A stretch of 64,000 nt of DNA from Hypoxylon rubiginosum (Eukaryota; Ascomycota; Sordariomycetes; Xylariales; Hypoxylaceae). The notes beneath the pieces were generated by a model that saw nothing but the letters and a program-made list of their open reading frames with translations, was not told the origin of the DNA and ran no database searches. Location: contig CADCXA010000021.1 of the NCBI GenBank assembly GCA_902806565.1, positions 1,612,001 to 1,676,000 on the forward strand, written 5' to 3'. Below, one piece after another: positions 21,147 to 32,178 of the stretch. Within the stretch, counting starts at the first letter, position 1. Every line of letters starts with the position of its first letter. The position numbers were made by a program, and so were the translations under genes.

Positions 21147-21885
21147 TTTAGGGAATTTTGGTTGATTGTACTAGAAAAGAGGTCCTCGGTAGGGTTATGG
21201 GTTTGTGAATTGGACGTGTGCTTTTCTTGTACGAGGTTGTGAATTTGAACTTGACGAGAACAAACTACTTGACAACTTGACGCAGACGTCTCGATGTATA
21301 TATATATTAGGTATTTACGGAAGGTTTGCTGTTATCTTTTAACAATGTCTGCCTGAGGCTATTGTCAGTCATTATGAAGATACGCTAAACAATGAACAAT
21401 GCAAATATGGTACAATCCAATTGTTCAAACAGTGAATCATGCTTATTTGTTGGTTCTTTGAAAGATATCTCCCGCCGGTATCTCCTGCTTTATGCGTTAG
21501 CCTTAGACACCTTACGTACCTAACTTAAGGCATCCATCTGTCTACCTCCTACACGTTAATACCCTGAAAAAATAAGCGATAATTATACGTAACGCACTTA
21601 AAACCCTAGTAGCAATATTTATTTTATAGGATGGGCCTAAGTGAGTAAACCCTATCAACATGTTGGCACCTAAGGGGCAAGAACCACGTTCCAGCAAACA
21701 TTACTAGTGAATATGGGGTTGTTCTCCCTAGGAAGGTAGCCTTTCTCGCGACCCATCATCGTAGATCTTTTCCACCGGTGTCTGCTTAAGAAGTCAGCAG
21801 GTCACGCGTATATAGGCGTCAGAGAAAGCATAGGAATCGGATAATATGTATCACGGAGCAACTGAGGTGAATCATAGGCCAGTAG
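21147..21885. other. Intergenic, promoter side of SKP1-like copy 3
   Basis: 739 bp without a gene. It includes a short TATATATA run near 21298-21308 on the promoter side of the SKP1-like gene. Nothing else recognisable. Confidence 0.5.
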
Positions 21886-23281
21886 CTATTGGGCCAACTT
21901 GGCTTTCTGAAGCCAATTATCGTAGAACGTGAAGTAATTTTCCCCCCTTTCTTTCCTCCTTTTCTTCATTCGAGTATGAACAGGAAATAAAGATGAACTG
22001 ACCATATTTATATCATGACTGTCGCTATAGCTGCAGTTGCTGAGTTGGCACTTCTGGCCGTACTTGCAATGATGGCCCCAGAAGCAATCTGGATTATTGC
22101 AAGAAGACCTGCTTGCGCAGTGGAAGTTTCGGGCCCTGTCCTTAAGCACCAGCTGTTCGCCGGGGCCCAACCGCTCGTTGTGGTAATAAGTGCACGAAGG
22201 CACGTCGCAGGCGCCGAGTGTGTGATATCTGTAGCAGGGCCCCCGTCCCTCCTCTTTGGCACGCCCGTCAACGCGTTCGGCGGCCAAGGCCTCGTATTTT
22301 GGTGTCGGCTCGTCGACACGCTCGCCTGAGCAGTTAACCAGGTAATACTTGCGGGCGGCCGCTTTCTCTTGCTTTCCCATCAAGTCGAGAGATCTACTGA
22401 ACTCTTCGATAACATCTCTAATTATGTTCGGAAGAGAATCAAGAGGCAGGCTTCCTGGGAGAGGTTCGGAGTGGAAAACTTCTGGAAACGTGACCATGCG
22501 ACAGTCCAGTTCCCGAAACTCGCGTGCGGCTGGGATGGTCTCGAGAAGTGCTAATTTCGGGTTGGGCAGAAGGGATTTGATTTGGAGTATGTAACGCTTG
22601 TCGTGGCAAGGGCCGAAGATGATCTGCTTACATTGTGGGTTGAAGAACATCAGGCGTACTATATCACGTACTTTGATATCGGCCTGCTCCTTATCATTTC
22701 CAACGTCGACTATTGAGAAGAACACCTTGGTGTGGTTGAATCCCCGCGCGAATTCAGGCAGCTTGCTCATACTCTTGGTACAACCTTCGAGGTTTAGAAC
22801 AATTTGAACGATTATATTCCAGAACTCTAGGTTTGCATCAGGATAGACTGCTTTTAGATGCTCTTTAATGGCGGCGTGAAGTTGATTGGCAGCCATCACG
22901 CCGCCTTCTTCGCCCTTGGTGATCAAGTCATCTCGAAATAGCGCGTCGTTGCCATCGATGATAGCGAAGGCGAAAGAATTAACATCCTACACAATTTCAG
23001 TATTTCATTGCTCACTATCTAGAAGCTTCCTATATACGATTTACCACTTGATGCTGAATGTCAACAAGACTTTTATTGGCTTCATTGGCCTGTGCCTGGT
23101 AGAGGCGCCGTGTCTGGACCTCGTCATCATACTCCTGGCATTTCTTCTCGAAGCGTTCCTTGAGGTCTTGGCAATTGGTTACTAGTTCTTTTATCAACTC
23201 GTCCCTCTCCTTGTCAACACGACGTAAACCCTCAAGCCGAGCTAGATAGTCGGCGCTGTCTTTAAGTTCGTTACGGTTCAT
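21886..23281 (-). CDS. Coiled-coil and CCCH zinc-finger protein (fungal family)
   Basis: Two exons, 23281-23045 and 22986-21886, around a 58-bp intron (GTAAAT..GTAG), giving 445 residues. The first exon is a charged coiled coil (ADYLARLEGLRRVDKERDEL and onward). The second begins VNSFAFAIIDGNDALFRDDL, the start of a globular domain of unknown function found in many mould proteins (I recall it as a DUF of the 7923 type, name not verified). The C-terminal part has three Cys/His clusters: C-x8-C-x4-C-x3-H (CYRYHTLGACDVPSCTYYH), C-x5-C-x4-C-x3-H, and C-x5-C-x4-C with a more distant His. CCCH fingers usually bind RNA, so a role in RNA handling is likely but not shown. A Lys/Arg-rich tail (MKKRRKER) may be a nuclear signal. 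Confidence 0.85.
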
Positions 23282-23812
23282 TTTCGATCGGTTTGCAGAG
23301 ATGAGAGATATATCATTAGGACGCAGTTCTCAGCTCTTTCGATTCTAAAGGCCGGCGGGGGTGGCGTTTTCGAAATGCTACGTAAGCCCCTTTTCCAGGA
23401 CAGTGCTCCGCTTACAGTGTGACATGGTACAATAAGGGGTAAAATGTGTACTATCGGTATCACACAAGCCGGACTACGAAGGATCGTAGTTGGTAAACTT
23501 GCGGTTAGATTTAAGAGATACCTGATGAAAGTAGCGAATTGATTCATATCACTCGCTCTTACAGTAGATGAAGTTCTTAGGCGTCTTATATTTTATATAC
23601 CTAGAACCATTAAAGTACCGAGGTAGGTTATAAAGCTAGACGCTGACCGCGTATGTGAATGAGTTATAACGGCCTAGTTCACCAACTAATTACTTATCTA
23701 ATGGTATCCTAATGTTATTTTTTGCCTTGCCTTAATTTCCTTGTATTTCGAGACACATGACATTTCTCTTTTCCGTTCCGTAATCATCAATTCGTATATG
23801 CTCCGTATCCCA
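23282..23812. other. Intergenic, 3' side of the aquaglyceroporin gene
   Basis: 531 bp upstream of the CCCH gene and downstream of the aquaporin stop. No gene or distinctive element seen. Confidence 0.5.
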
Positions 23813-25949
23813 TCAAAATTTCGTTGTAATGTTCTTAAGCTGCTTTTTGCGTCTATGGATCGCCTTGGGAATGCGGTAATTGACCGGGGATTCGGTACCG
23901 ACGAAGATAAACGAATCGTAAAAGACACATCCAGCAATCGAACCGGCCATCGCAGCAGCCCAGGGGCCGTACACCCACCAGGCGTTTTGGAATAGTAGCG
24001 GCGTACGGTATCCAACCCAGAGAGCGACTAGTCGGGGCCCAAAATCTGAAGCTGGGTTCAGGGCTGAGCCGGTATTATAGCCTAGGCAGAACTTGAGGGT
24101 TGCTTGCAACAGGCCAAGAATCTGGTACCGCATTAGCTACAGTTGCGAATGAACAACGCCACGGTCTAATAAAGGCATGTTTAATAGGAAATGGGGCGGG
24201 AATTGCTTATTACGTACGAATGCGTGCATTCCAGCACCAGGCGGGTTGTTCTGGTCGTCACCGAGGGATAAGACGGCGATCATCATCACAGCGGCCGCGA
24301 CGAACTGGGAACCGAATGCGGTACCAGGCGTCACCCAGTCCTGAGGATAGGAGAAGAAGTTCTTGTAGCTGGATTCCATGTTGGGATCGACATAGTGGAT
24401 GGCGTCATAGTAGATGCCATAGGCTAAGGCGGCAGCTGTGATGCTTGCTAGAAACTGGACTATGATGTAGAGTCCGCATTGGCGCCAGGGGAACCCTCGG
24501 AAGATCGATAGGCTGACGGAGATGGCTGGGTTCATATGAGCACCTGAGATGCCACCGCCCAGGTAGATTCCGAACATGAAGGCGAATCCCCAAGCCCAGC
24601 ATCTGCAAGGGTGGTTTGCTGTTAGTCGACAACGTCATGGAACCAAGCGGAGGCTATGGAGTTCTATAGATGATTAAAAGGATTATCAAGCACTTACGCA
24701 GTCTCGTAGGTACCGTATTGTTGTTCTTGATTGGAGGATAGATTGACGGAGAGCGTGGCACAGATACCGAGAAAGACGGACATGCAGGTCTGTTATTGCA
24801 GTCGCATAATTTGTTAGCAACACCGTTCCATCGTTCTGAATATCATCAGCACACTTACAGCAGCAAACTCAGCCAGCGGTTCTGGATACTTTGCACGCAT
24901 GCGAGCCCACCAGTTCCTCAAGTCGTTCGGATCCCTCCGGCCTTCTTCGGCCTCATCGTCTTCGCGCTGTCCCACAGTTTCACCGCCGACATTGTACTTC
25001 GAACCGTCCTCGTATCCAGGAGCTTTCTCTCCTTCAGTTTGAGAGGTAGTCAGGTCGGGGACTCGAAAGTCGACATCCCACGGCTGATGATCATAGAGTT
25101 GGCCGGAACCGTTGCGCTTCATGTTTTGCCCATCAGAGTTATCCCTATCCAGCATCTGCTGTTGTGAGTCGTCGCCATTACCCGCGATCTGAACACGTTT
25201 TCCCTTACGAGAAGGCTTCGATTTCACGCCGCCTTGTCCTTTCTCCACATCGCCATCTTGTTGAGCTTTTGCTTGCTCCTGCTTTTTCTGGAACCGACTT
25301 TTGTGAGGTAGAGGCTTTCCCAAACTGAAGACTGGCTTGTCTTTGGCTTGACCGTACCAGGGATTGTTCTCGTAGTACTCATCGTCCACCCAACCTTGCC
25401 GCTCAACACCCGGCGGCTGACTTAATGGTTGTTCAGGTCTGTCCGACTGGCCTGCGGCCTGGGAATACCTGCTAGCTGTGGTTCTCGTGCTTGCATTCCG
25501 TTGAATCGCATCGCCCTCGACTTGCATGAATTAGTGTTGCTGTTAGGATTGTATACATGGCCGGTGACAATCGTACCTGTACCGTGAATTGGCGCTACAC
25601 TTAATAACTCTTGGGTCGCATTAATTCCAGACACTGCGTTTTGCACGGCACGGTGTGCTTCTGAGAGCTGCTGGATCTGTTCTTGGTTGGCCTTCATCTC
25701 AGCCCGCAATTCTGCCAGACGCTGGGCGGTACCAGATGTTCGTGGGTTAGTCGAATCCATAGACTCTCTTGGAATCTTGGTATGGGCCTCAGGCATCTTC
25801 GGGCTGTAGTTGGCTGGACCTGACTGGAAGTCGCCTAAGGGGATATCATGAAGTGTTTCCGGGTTCGAGGAGTCGGCCTCTTCAGACAGCCAAGGCTGGC
25901 TAATAGACCCAGAAGGACGGCGGCCTTCGTGGCTACTCGGAGGAGGCAT
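23813..25949 (-). CDS. Aquaglyceroporin (MIP family) with long N-terminal extension
   Basis: Five exons: 25949-25577, 25520-24859, 24789-24698, 24602-24218, 24136-23813. Introns are 56, 69, 95 and 81 bp with GT..AG ends and consistent phases, giving 611 residues. The first 330 or so residues are a hydrophilic cytosolic extension with a Gln/Glu-rich helix (RLAELRAEMKANQEQIQQL) and a basic patch (KSKPSRKGKRVQ). The membrane part starts at PEPLAEFAA. The first pore motif is canonical (GAHMNPA, residues 400-402). The second is ALNPASDFGPR (531-533), where the arginine that normally follows NPA in the selectivity filter is Ser534. Long extensions are typical of FPS1/Yfl054-like fungal aquaglyceroporins that move glycerol or other small solutes at the plasma membrane. 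The altered filter could widen the pore or change its substrate. Confidence 0.88.
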
Positions 25950-27135
25950 TTTAATAGAGAGAAGGTGGGAAAAGATAATAATAAATTTTTTTTTTCGCAG
26001 CGTTGGTAATAATAATATAAACCTCACCGAAGACTCCTCGGGGGCGAGCTAGTTTTGTAGCAAATCGGTTACCTCTTTTCGACTACACTGTAATGTAAGC
26101 CCTGGGTAACAATAGGCTGCAGAAACCAGTAATTACCTACCTTCAAGGTGACGTAGAAGACTGCACCTTTGCGTAGTTGTGGGTTTCACTCAGCTCATCG
26201 AGCGAATATTCCAGGCATTTAACCACTCAGTGTGGGCTATAGTACCGAGTCTGCGGGTTTCGTGTTACGAATGGGTATAGGATCAGAACTATAACACCCC
26301 TTTCGTGGTAAATAATTGACAAACAAATCCTAACAATTCTGGGGCAGATCTCGATTTGCCCAGAAACGGGGTGGGATCCAAGTCTTGTCGACTTGACATC
26401 GGTATGTATTCATTATAGAATAGCAACGCAATCAAGATAGCTGAACCAATAATTTGGACTTACGACCATGTTGCTGTAGGAAGGGAACGTCATCCTAGGG
26501 GTAGCAGTCGGGCCTGGCTGCAGGGGAAACGGCATGGGTGGAGCCGTGCGGCTACAGTACCACGCCAGCAGCCATTGGTGAAGCCAGGTCGAGATCGGCG
26601 TCCAAAGGCAAATTCGCAGAGTATTCTGGTATTCTGAGTGGATTTGAGCCGGGGGTAAATATGGCAGTCATAAAATATGTGGCGTTAATCTGAAGGCCGG
26701 AAATTCAACGCGCCCGGCGTTTTTAACGTTTCCTATTCCCTGACGGCCATCGAGCGGCATTCTCTCACTCTTGTTCCGATGATCCAGCGTCCATGAATTG
26801 GTTCATCTGGTTATTGGAGAAGCCTCGCCCAATAGTAGCAGAGAGGCCAGGATTTGAGAGAAATTGGTGTTGTCGTTGCATTGGGCGCGACGTTGTTATT
26901 CTTGGAGGGAGATGACGTTGTCTCACCCACCGAGCCGTGATAATATGCATGAGCCGCAGGGGAACTCCCGGTGCTTTTTCTCCGCCCCTGTCTAAATCTA
27001 GCTACCCCGGCCGGATCTGCCCTAATCCGGCGCTCCGCGATCTTCCCTATTTCCATATTGGGTAGGATGATTACTTAACTGACCTAGCTGTTGGTCGAGG
27101 AGGTTCAAAGTTATTTCATCACTGTAAACACCTTT

Positions 27136-27345
27136 CTAATAGGTCCTCTGCGTAGCGGTTGACGAGAGATCGGGTAGTCGAAATTTCACGACCCAGTTCG
27201 TGCCATCATGAAAGCTGACCTTGTGAACGAAGTTGAAATGGCCGACTGAGAATTTCGGGCCTAAAGTACAAGGTTGTCCGTGTCGTAATCGACTACAGTG
27301 TTCGGATACTGCTACCCAATCCGTCCAGGTGAAAATGTCAATCAC
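27136..27345 (-). pseudogene. Fragment of an aminoglycoside-phosphotransferase-like (APH) gene
   Basis: About 70 codons resembling the N-terminal lobe of fungal APH-family kinases: LRHGQPCTLGPKFSVGHFNF, then VSFHDGTNWVVKFRLPD, where the VVK lysine would be the ATP-lobe lysine. The frame starts from a GTG and ends at a stop soon after RLPDLSS. The catalytic HGD and DxD parts are not found downstream. It looks like a leftover of a lost gene. Confidence 0.55.
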
Positions 27346-27582
27346 TCATCTGTGCATTTCATTATATCGCTATCATAACAATCGGCACCTAGCCAGTATT
27401 CACTGGCTATTTCATCATTCGTTTCGCTCATGATGATAATCTGAGGAGTTCTTATTACGCAGCATGGAGCGTAGGTAACCTGTCAAGAGTGAAGAGACGC
27501 AAGAGGTATGGTTGTAGGCACCTACAAGTTACACAGGAGCGCACCTGTAGGCAGCTGAGGGCGGGAAAATAGGTAGGCCAAG

Positions 27583-27740
27583 GCCCGTGTACCACCACAA
27601 TGAGTCAGCGGACGCCATATTATGCGGCCCCACTGGAAAACGGAGCATAGCACGGGAGCCGGCCGGCGCAAGCGGAACCCAGAAGGGTTAGTAAGCCCGT
27701 GCGCCGCCATGATGAGTCAGCAAGCGTGGTTGTGCCGCAT
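27583..27740. repeat. Imperfect direct repeat with AP-1 cores
   Basis: Two related blocks about 112 bp apart begin GCCCGTG (27583 and 27695), share CC-CCA--ATGAGTCAGC, and end in a TGCGGCC or TGCCGCA segment. Each contains one TGAGTCA, the classical AP-1/Gcn4-type site. No gene starts within 600 bp downstream. Confidence 0.5.
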
Positions 27741-28348
27741 GTTCAATATCAGTTTCTGCTTCCTACCCTACGCGTGAGGCGTATCTTGTCGCGATGGTCT
27801 GTCTCGTATGCATATATCGTCTAGTCATGGGAACGTCAGGCAGGAGAGACGAGGTTTGGACTTATAGGGAGTTTAAACGCCCCGCGCGTGCCAATGCAAG
27901 GCGGGTCGATACGTGGCCTACGTCCTCATGATCATTCGCGTCTGGTACAGCTTGCAACGATATAATTCGGTTTTCTGTAGCCGGAGACCTCTTTATCGTA
28001 GGACTCAAGGCATGTTCATCAAAGTTTCAGCTATGACGAGACGCAAGACGCCAAGATGAAAAAGTGTCGTAGAATGCGGCTAGCCTCTTCGCTAGCCACT
28101 CCGCTAGCCAGATATAAAGTCGCATAGCTGAAAGGCTCGATGCTATCTAGGGCCAACCTGCCAAGTTTATAGCATGCACTTATAGATCTTATAGATGGGC
28201 CTAGACTTCAAGCTAAATCGCATCGCCTTCAATGGAGGCCCTCTCCTGGTTTCCCTGAGGTATTTCAGCTTTGCAGCCCAAGTGATTTCTCGTTCCTCGT
28301 AGTTTCTGTAGATATTAGTTAGCTAAGTTATGCTTAGATTCGTTCAAT

Positions 28349-30580
28349 ATGTATTCATTCGGCTATGAAACGTATACTTACCCGAGAAGCTTAACATTGA
28401 GGAGGATCAGACTGATCAAACTACTACCACCAGCTCGCTCAGTATGGCCGCCGTTTCGATTCATTCCAAGAGTTCAATTGGTAGAATACGACTTGGACCC
28501 CTTGGAAGACCCTATCCCTCCGTTTGAGGCGCTCTCGTACACGTGGAATACGCGCTATGGAGAGAAGCCAAGCTGGCCCATCATCGTCGAGACGGCAGGC
28601 GGCGCGCAGGAGCTGCTGATATACAAGAACTTGTTTCTTGCGCTTCAGAGCCTGTGGAACAGCCAGTTGACTACTCTGCCCATCTTTGCCGACCAGATAT
28701 GCATCAACCAGCACAACATCCCGGAGCGAAACTTCCACGTCGCGCTCATGGGGGAGCTGTACTCCCGGTGCAGCCGTGTTATCGTCTGGCTAGGCCCGGC
28801 GACCACGAGATCGGATGAGCTCTTCGAGTTCGCCAAGACCATTGGCAGCGAAGCAACCGTGCTGGCGCTTCTAACAATTCCGCCCCAGGAGCGTCTACGT
28901 CTTATGGATGCCATCGTGAATCGAACGTGCAGCGAAGACGACGAGCTGTTTAATGTTGTTGAACGATTCGAGCCCAAGTTCCCTATTGCGGGCTATGCCG
29001 ACGTCCTCAATAGAGGCTGGTTCGGTCGGCTGTGGATCATCCAGGAGGCGTCGCTTGCCCCTGAGGGCATCCTTCTCTGCGGGGATAAATCCTTCACCTT
29101 TGACGACTTCCGGGCCTTGTACTTCTTCCACTCCGTTTCTTGCCGCGTCTGGAGCAGCAAGCGTTCCAAGGCCATATCCGCGACCGAGTTGAGGTTGCGC
29201 GACAGTATCTTCCAGCTGGAACGGCCGTTCGTGCGAATTTTCGGCGAGCGCATGGCCATCCACCGAATAAACCAGCGACGTTCGCTGTACGAGCTGGTAA
29301 AGAAGTATAACATCAACGAGGACGACACCAAGATGGGCGCAACCGAGCCGGAGGACAGGATCTTTGGGCTCCTCGGTCTTGCCGAGCTGGATGGTACCGC
29401 TCCCAGAACAGACATTGGAAACCCTAAGGGGGTGTACACCGAGTTCGCGACAGAGATAATTCGAAGGGATCCTGACATCCTCTGCTTCGCCCGGGGGGTT
29501 AAGCGCTTGAACGAGCTGCCTTCTTGGGTACCTGATTGGTCGATGTCTCAGATCAATATCCCATACGGATATACCACTCTGACGTCCGAGCCGATATATA
29601 AAGCTGGAGGCAGCTTGTCTGACAACCATCCTCAAGTAGATACTAACGGAATATTAAGTATCCGAGGAGTGATAGTAGGCAAAGTTCTGGAAATTGGCAA
29701 ATCCGAAATTAAGTTAGAAGATGAGCCTCTGACTATCAATAATTACGATTTCAGCTCCTTAACAGGATTCTTCGGGGAAATCGACGCGTTTCTGGAGAAG
29801 GCCAGTACGATCTCCGGAGCTTACAACCAGTACGCTAGAGACGAAGACGCCCGTCTTAAAGCTAGCCTTGACCTCACCGATGGCGGCCTCACGGCGCGTC
29901 AGTTTCCTAATTCTAACTCGGAGTATCCACCTTTAAAGGGGTTGCGCGATGAACTCCGCCGTTTCTCTGACAGAATAGTCAGAGACCAAGAGACTACGGC
30001 GACGTACACCTCGTTTTCTCGAACCTTCAACAAGCATAGGCCGCTGCCGGGCCCTTGGGTACGAGCATTCCCGGCGCTATCTGCATTCCAGCTCATCTTC
30101 TCCGCATTCGATGTTACGTTCGCCGTTACGAGATTTTGGCTTTATTTGAAGATGCAGCCTATACGTCGGCGGCTTGCTGGCGTCCCTGCTGTGGCTCCCG
30201 ACGCGACGGACCCGAATGGTATTGTGGACATGGAGCTCCATCGCAATACGAAGATGTTTGAGTACAAGGCCAACCTGTTTCGCCACCACGGGAGGAAACT
30301 GTACCTTACAGATGGAGGACTTGTCGGCCTCGGGCCCACGGATATCGCAACGGGAGATGTTGTCGTGATAATCCCTGGGGGGAGTGTACCTCATATTGTG
30401 CGACCGTCAAACAGCAGTGCCGCTCAGGGGCCGGATGTCGATCACGGCAATGCGGGCTGGGCTGATCAGGATAAGCTGGCCCTTGATTGCACGTATATCG
30501 GGGAGGCCTACTGCCATGGGGCCATGGATGGCGAGCTTATGGCCCCAGGGGTTCAAGAATGTATCTTGCGAATTTCCTAA
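28349..30580 (+). CDS. HET-domain (heterokaryon incompatibility) protein
   Basis: An uninterrupted 743-codon frame. The N-terminal half is a HET domain with its signature blocks: FEALSYTWN (about 60-68); LPIFADQICINQHNIPERN..VALMGELYSRC then VIVWLG (about 110-150); and GWFGRLWIIQEASLAPEG, with a DFRALYFF-like helix after it. EDRIFGLLGLA follows, typical of the end of the domain. The C-terminal half, with ILSIRGVIVGKV and a late GDVVVIIPGGSVPHIVR segment, matches the long tail of many fungal HET proteins, which has no assigned function. HET domains trigger cell death after fusion of incompatible strains. Such genes occur in large, variable families and often lie in accessory regions, in line with the surrounding fragments. 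The frame is intact, so the gene is probably functional. Confidence 0.92.
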   Translation: MYSFGYETYTYPRSLTLRRIRLIKLLPPARSVWPPFRFIPRVQLVEYDLDPLEDPIPPFEALSYTWNTRYGEKPSWPIIVETAGGAQELLIYKNLFLALQSLWNSQLTTLPIFADQICINQHNIPERNFHVALMGELYSRCSRVIVWLGPATTRSDELFEFAKTIGSEATVLALLTIPPQERLRLMDAIVNRTCSEDDELFNVVERFEPKFPIAGYADVLNRGWFGRLWIIQEASLAPEGILLCGDKSFTFDDFRALYFFHSVSCRVWSSKRSKAISATELRLRDSIFQLERPFVRIFGERMAIHRINQRRSLYELVKKYNINEDDTKMGATEPEDRIFGLLGLAELDGTAPRTDIGNPKGVYTEFATEIIRRDPDILCFARGVKRLNELPSWVPDWSMSQINIPYGYTTLTSEPIYKAGGSLSDNHPQVDTNGILSIRGVIVGKVLEIGKSEIKLEDEPLTINNYDFSSLTGFFGEIDAFLEKASTISGAYNQYARDEDARLKASLDLTDGGLTARQFPNSNSEYPPLKGLRDELRRFSDRIVRDQETTATYTSFSRTFNKHRPLPGPWVRAFPALSAFQLIFSAFDVTFAVTRFWLYLKMQPIRRRLAGVPAVAPDATDPNGIVDMELHRNTKMFEYKANLFRHHGRKLYLTDGGLVGLGPTDIATGDVVVIIPGGSVPHIVRPSNSSAAQGPDVDHGNAGWADQDKLALDCTYIGEAYCHGAMDGELMAPGVQECILRIS

Positions 30581-31323
30581 CCGAGCTTTATGCCCGTATT
30601 CTTGCAGATCCAATATCATCGCCGGAGAAAATCGTCTTGAAAGTGATGTGTCGCGGGTAAGTTATATTGGTATCAACTATAACGCCCAACGCCTACCGCC
30701 AAGTCAATATATCAACACTTCGGCTCCATGTAATCTGGCGATTGCCGAAAATAATTCTGGGATAGTCTCTGGGGTCGTCAAGTGCAATGCCGTGTCGCAC
30801 GCGGCTATATAAAGTTGCGGCTGTATAGATCTGACATTCTCCAAATTCATTGTCAACTGTCGATCACTTCTAGACTCTAGTCAGTACCCCTTAGAGGCGC
30901 ATTCATGTTACAGTCAGTTCTGTAGGACTATAAGCCGCTCTCGCTTCATTCATCTAAAGACCTTATACCGACCAGACTGAGTATAAATTTCACGCGAGGG
31001 CCATTCAGGGGCAAAGTACCGCAATCTACTTCGCCAATCGGCTGTTTCGCATGCCAAGACTGAACCCTGATTCGCGTCGGCATAAGTGTCTAGTAAATGC
31101 TATAGCATTTCTGAACTGTGCTCTCCTCGTATAGCAGAGATGCTACGCTTGGTTGTGAGAATGGATGCCTATATCAAAACTTTACCCTTCGATTGCAACA
31201 TCGAGAGGATGTATCGCAACATAAATAGCAACCCTATTGCCGTAGGAGCTCACCTCCCACAAATTCATACCTGCGCTATCAGTTTTAAGAGAAATTTCGA
31301 CACGTTTCATATCGAACATCGGC
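30581..31323. other. Intergenic, HET 3' flank and methyltransferase promoter
   Basis: 743 bp without a gene. Short frames here show no family signal. Confidence 0.5.
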
Positions 31324-32178
31324 ATGGCCACGATAGAAGGGATTCCTCAGGCTTCAGATATGAAAGTTAAAGTCGCCCTAACCGGCACGCCCGAAACGAC
31401 GCTCGTCCCGCTGATCGCGAAATCGCTCGACGCCAAGCATCCGAAGCCGCTCCTGCACGACGTGTGGGCCAAGTCCGTCCTCGAGAAACTTGACCACGAC
31501 ACCTCCAAGTACCTAATCGGAGACCAAGAGCGGGTAACCTACTCACAGCGCGCCCGCTACTTCGACAACTGGACGGCCGAGTTTCTCGCCGAGCACCCGC
31601 GCGCGACCGTGCTCCACCTGGCATGCGGGCTCGATAGCCGCTGTTTGCGGCTCGACTGGGCCGCGACAGGCGTCCGGTGGATTGACATCGACCTGCCCGA
31701 TGTTGTGGCGCTCCGGCAGAAACTGCTTCCCGACCCTAAGGGCGACTACTCACTCGTCGGTGCAGACGTTACTGAGGATAAATGGCTGGAACAGATCCCC
31801 GCAGACCGGCCTACCGTCATCGTCTTCAAGGGACTGAGTATGTATCTGAGCGAAACAGTAAATCATCGATTAATACAGCGTCTCGTTAGTCACTTCAAGA
31901 CGGGACAGCTGCTATTCGACGCCATAGGTTCTGTCGTCGTCTACCTGCAGAAGATGGAGAACCCGATCATGGCGACCGGAGCCGAGTTTGTCTGGGGCCT
32001 TGACAACCCAATAGAACTTGAATCCCTCGATTCAAGGCTTCAGCTCCGTGATCGCTTAAGACCAATTGAGCGAGAGGGATTCGGCGACTACCCACTCGTC
32101 TTTCGACTTATTCTTTTTGGATACTCGTGTCTTCCGTGGTTCCAAGATGTCAGCTCATTCCTGCGGTTCGACTTTTAA
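31324..32178 (+). CDS. SAM-dependent O-methyltransferase, TcmP/LCMT (leucine carboxyl methyltransferase-like) family
   Basis: 284 residues, intronless. The family usually opens with a KVxLTGxPET segment, here KVKVALTGTPETTLVP, so the second ATG (31360, directly before KVKV) is an equally good start. The SAM-binding motif is VLHLACGLDSRCLRLD (about 96-111), followed by WIDIDLPDVVALRQKLLP, the acidic strand that holds the ribose, and FKGLSMYLSE near residue 175. The family methylates carboxyl or hydroxyl groups of small metabolites, and fungal members are frequent in biosynthetic clusters. No synthase is next to it: its neighbours are a HET gene and L-arabinitol dehydrogenase. It could be a stand-alone tailoring enzyme. 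The substrate is unknown. Confidence 0.85.
   Translation: MATIEGIPQASDMKVKVALTGTPETTLVPLIAKSLDAKHPKPLLHDVWAKSVLEKLDHDTSKYLIGDQERVTYSQRARYFDNWTAEFLAEHPRATVLHLACGLDSRCLRLDWAATGVRWIDIDLPDVVALRQKLLPDPKGDYSLVGADVTEDKWLEQIPADRPTVIVFKGLSMYLSETVNHRLIQRLVSHFKTGQLLFDAIGSVVVYLQKMENPIMATGAEFVWGLDNPIELESLDSRLQLRDRLRPIEREGFGDYPLVFRLILFGYSCLPWFQDVSSFLRFDF

Larger units (their letters stand above)
25950..28348. other. Intergenic region, 2.4 kb
   Basis: No intact gene. It contains a phosphotransferase-like fragment (27136-27345) and two imperfect direct repeats carrying TGAGTCA (27583 and 27695), both listed separately. The remainder shows no recognisable family. Confidence 0.5.
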
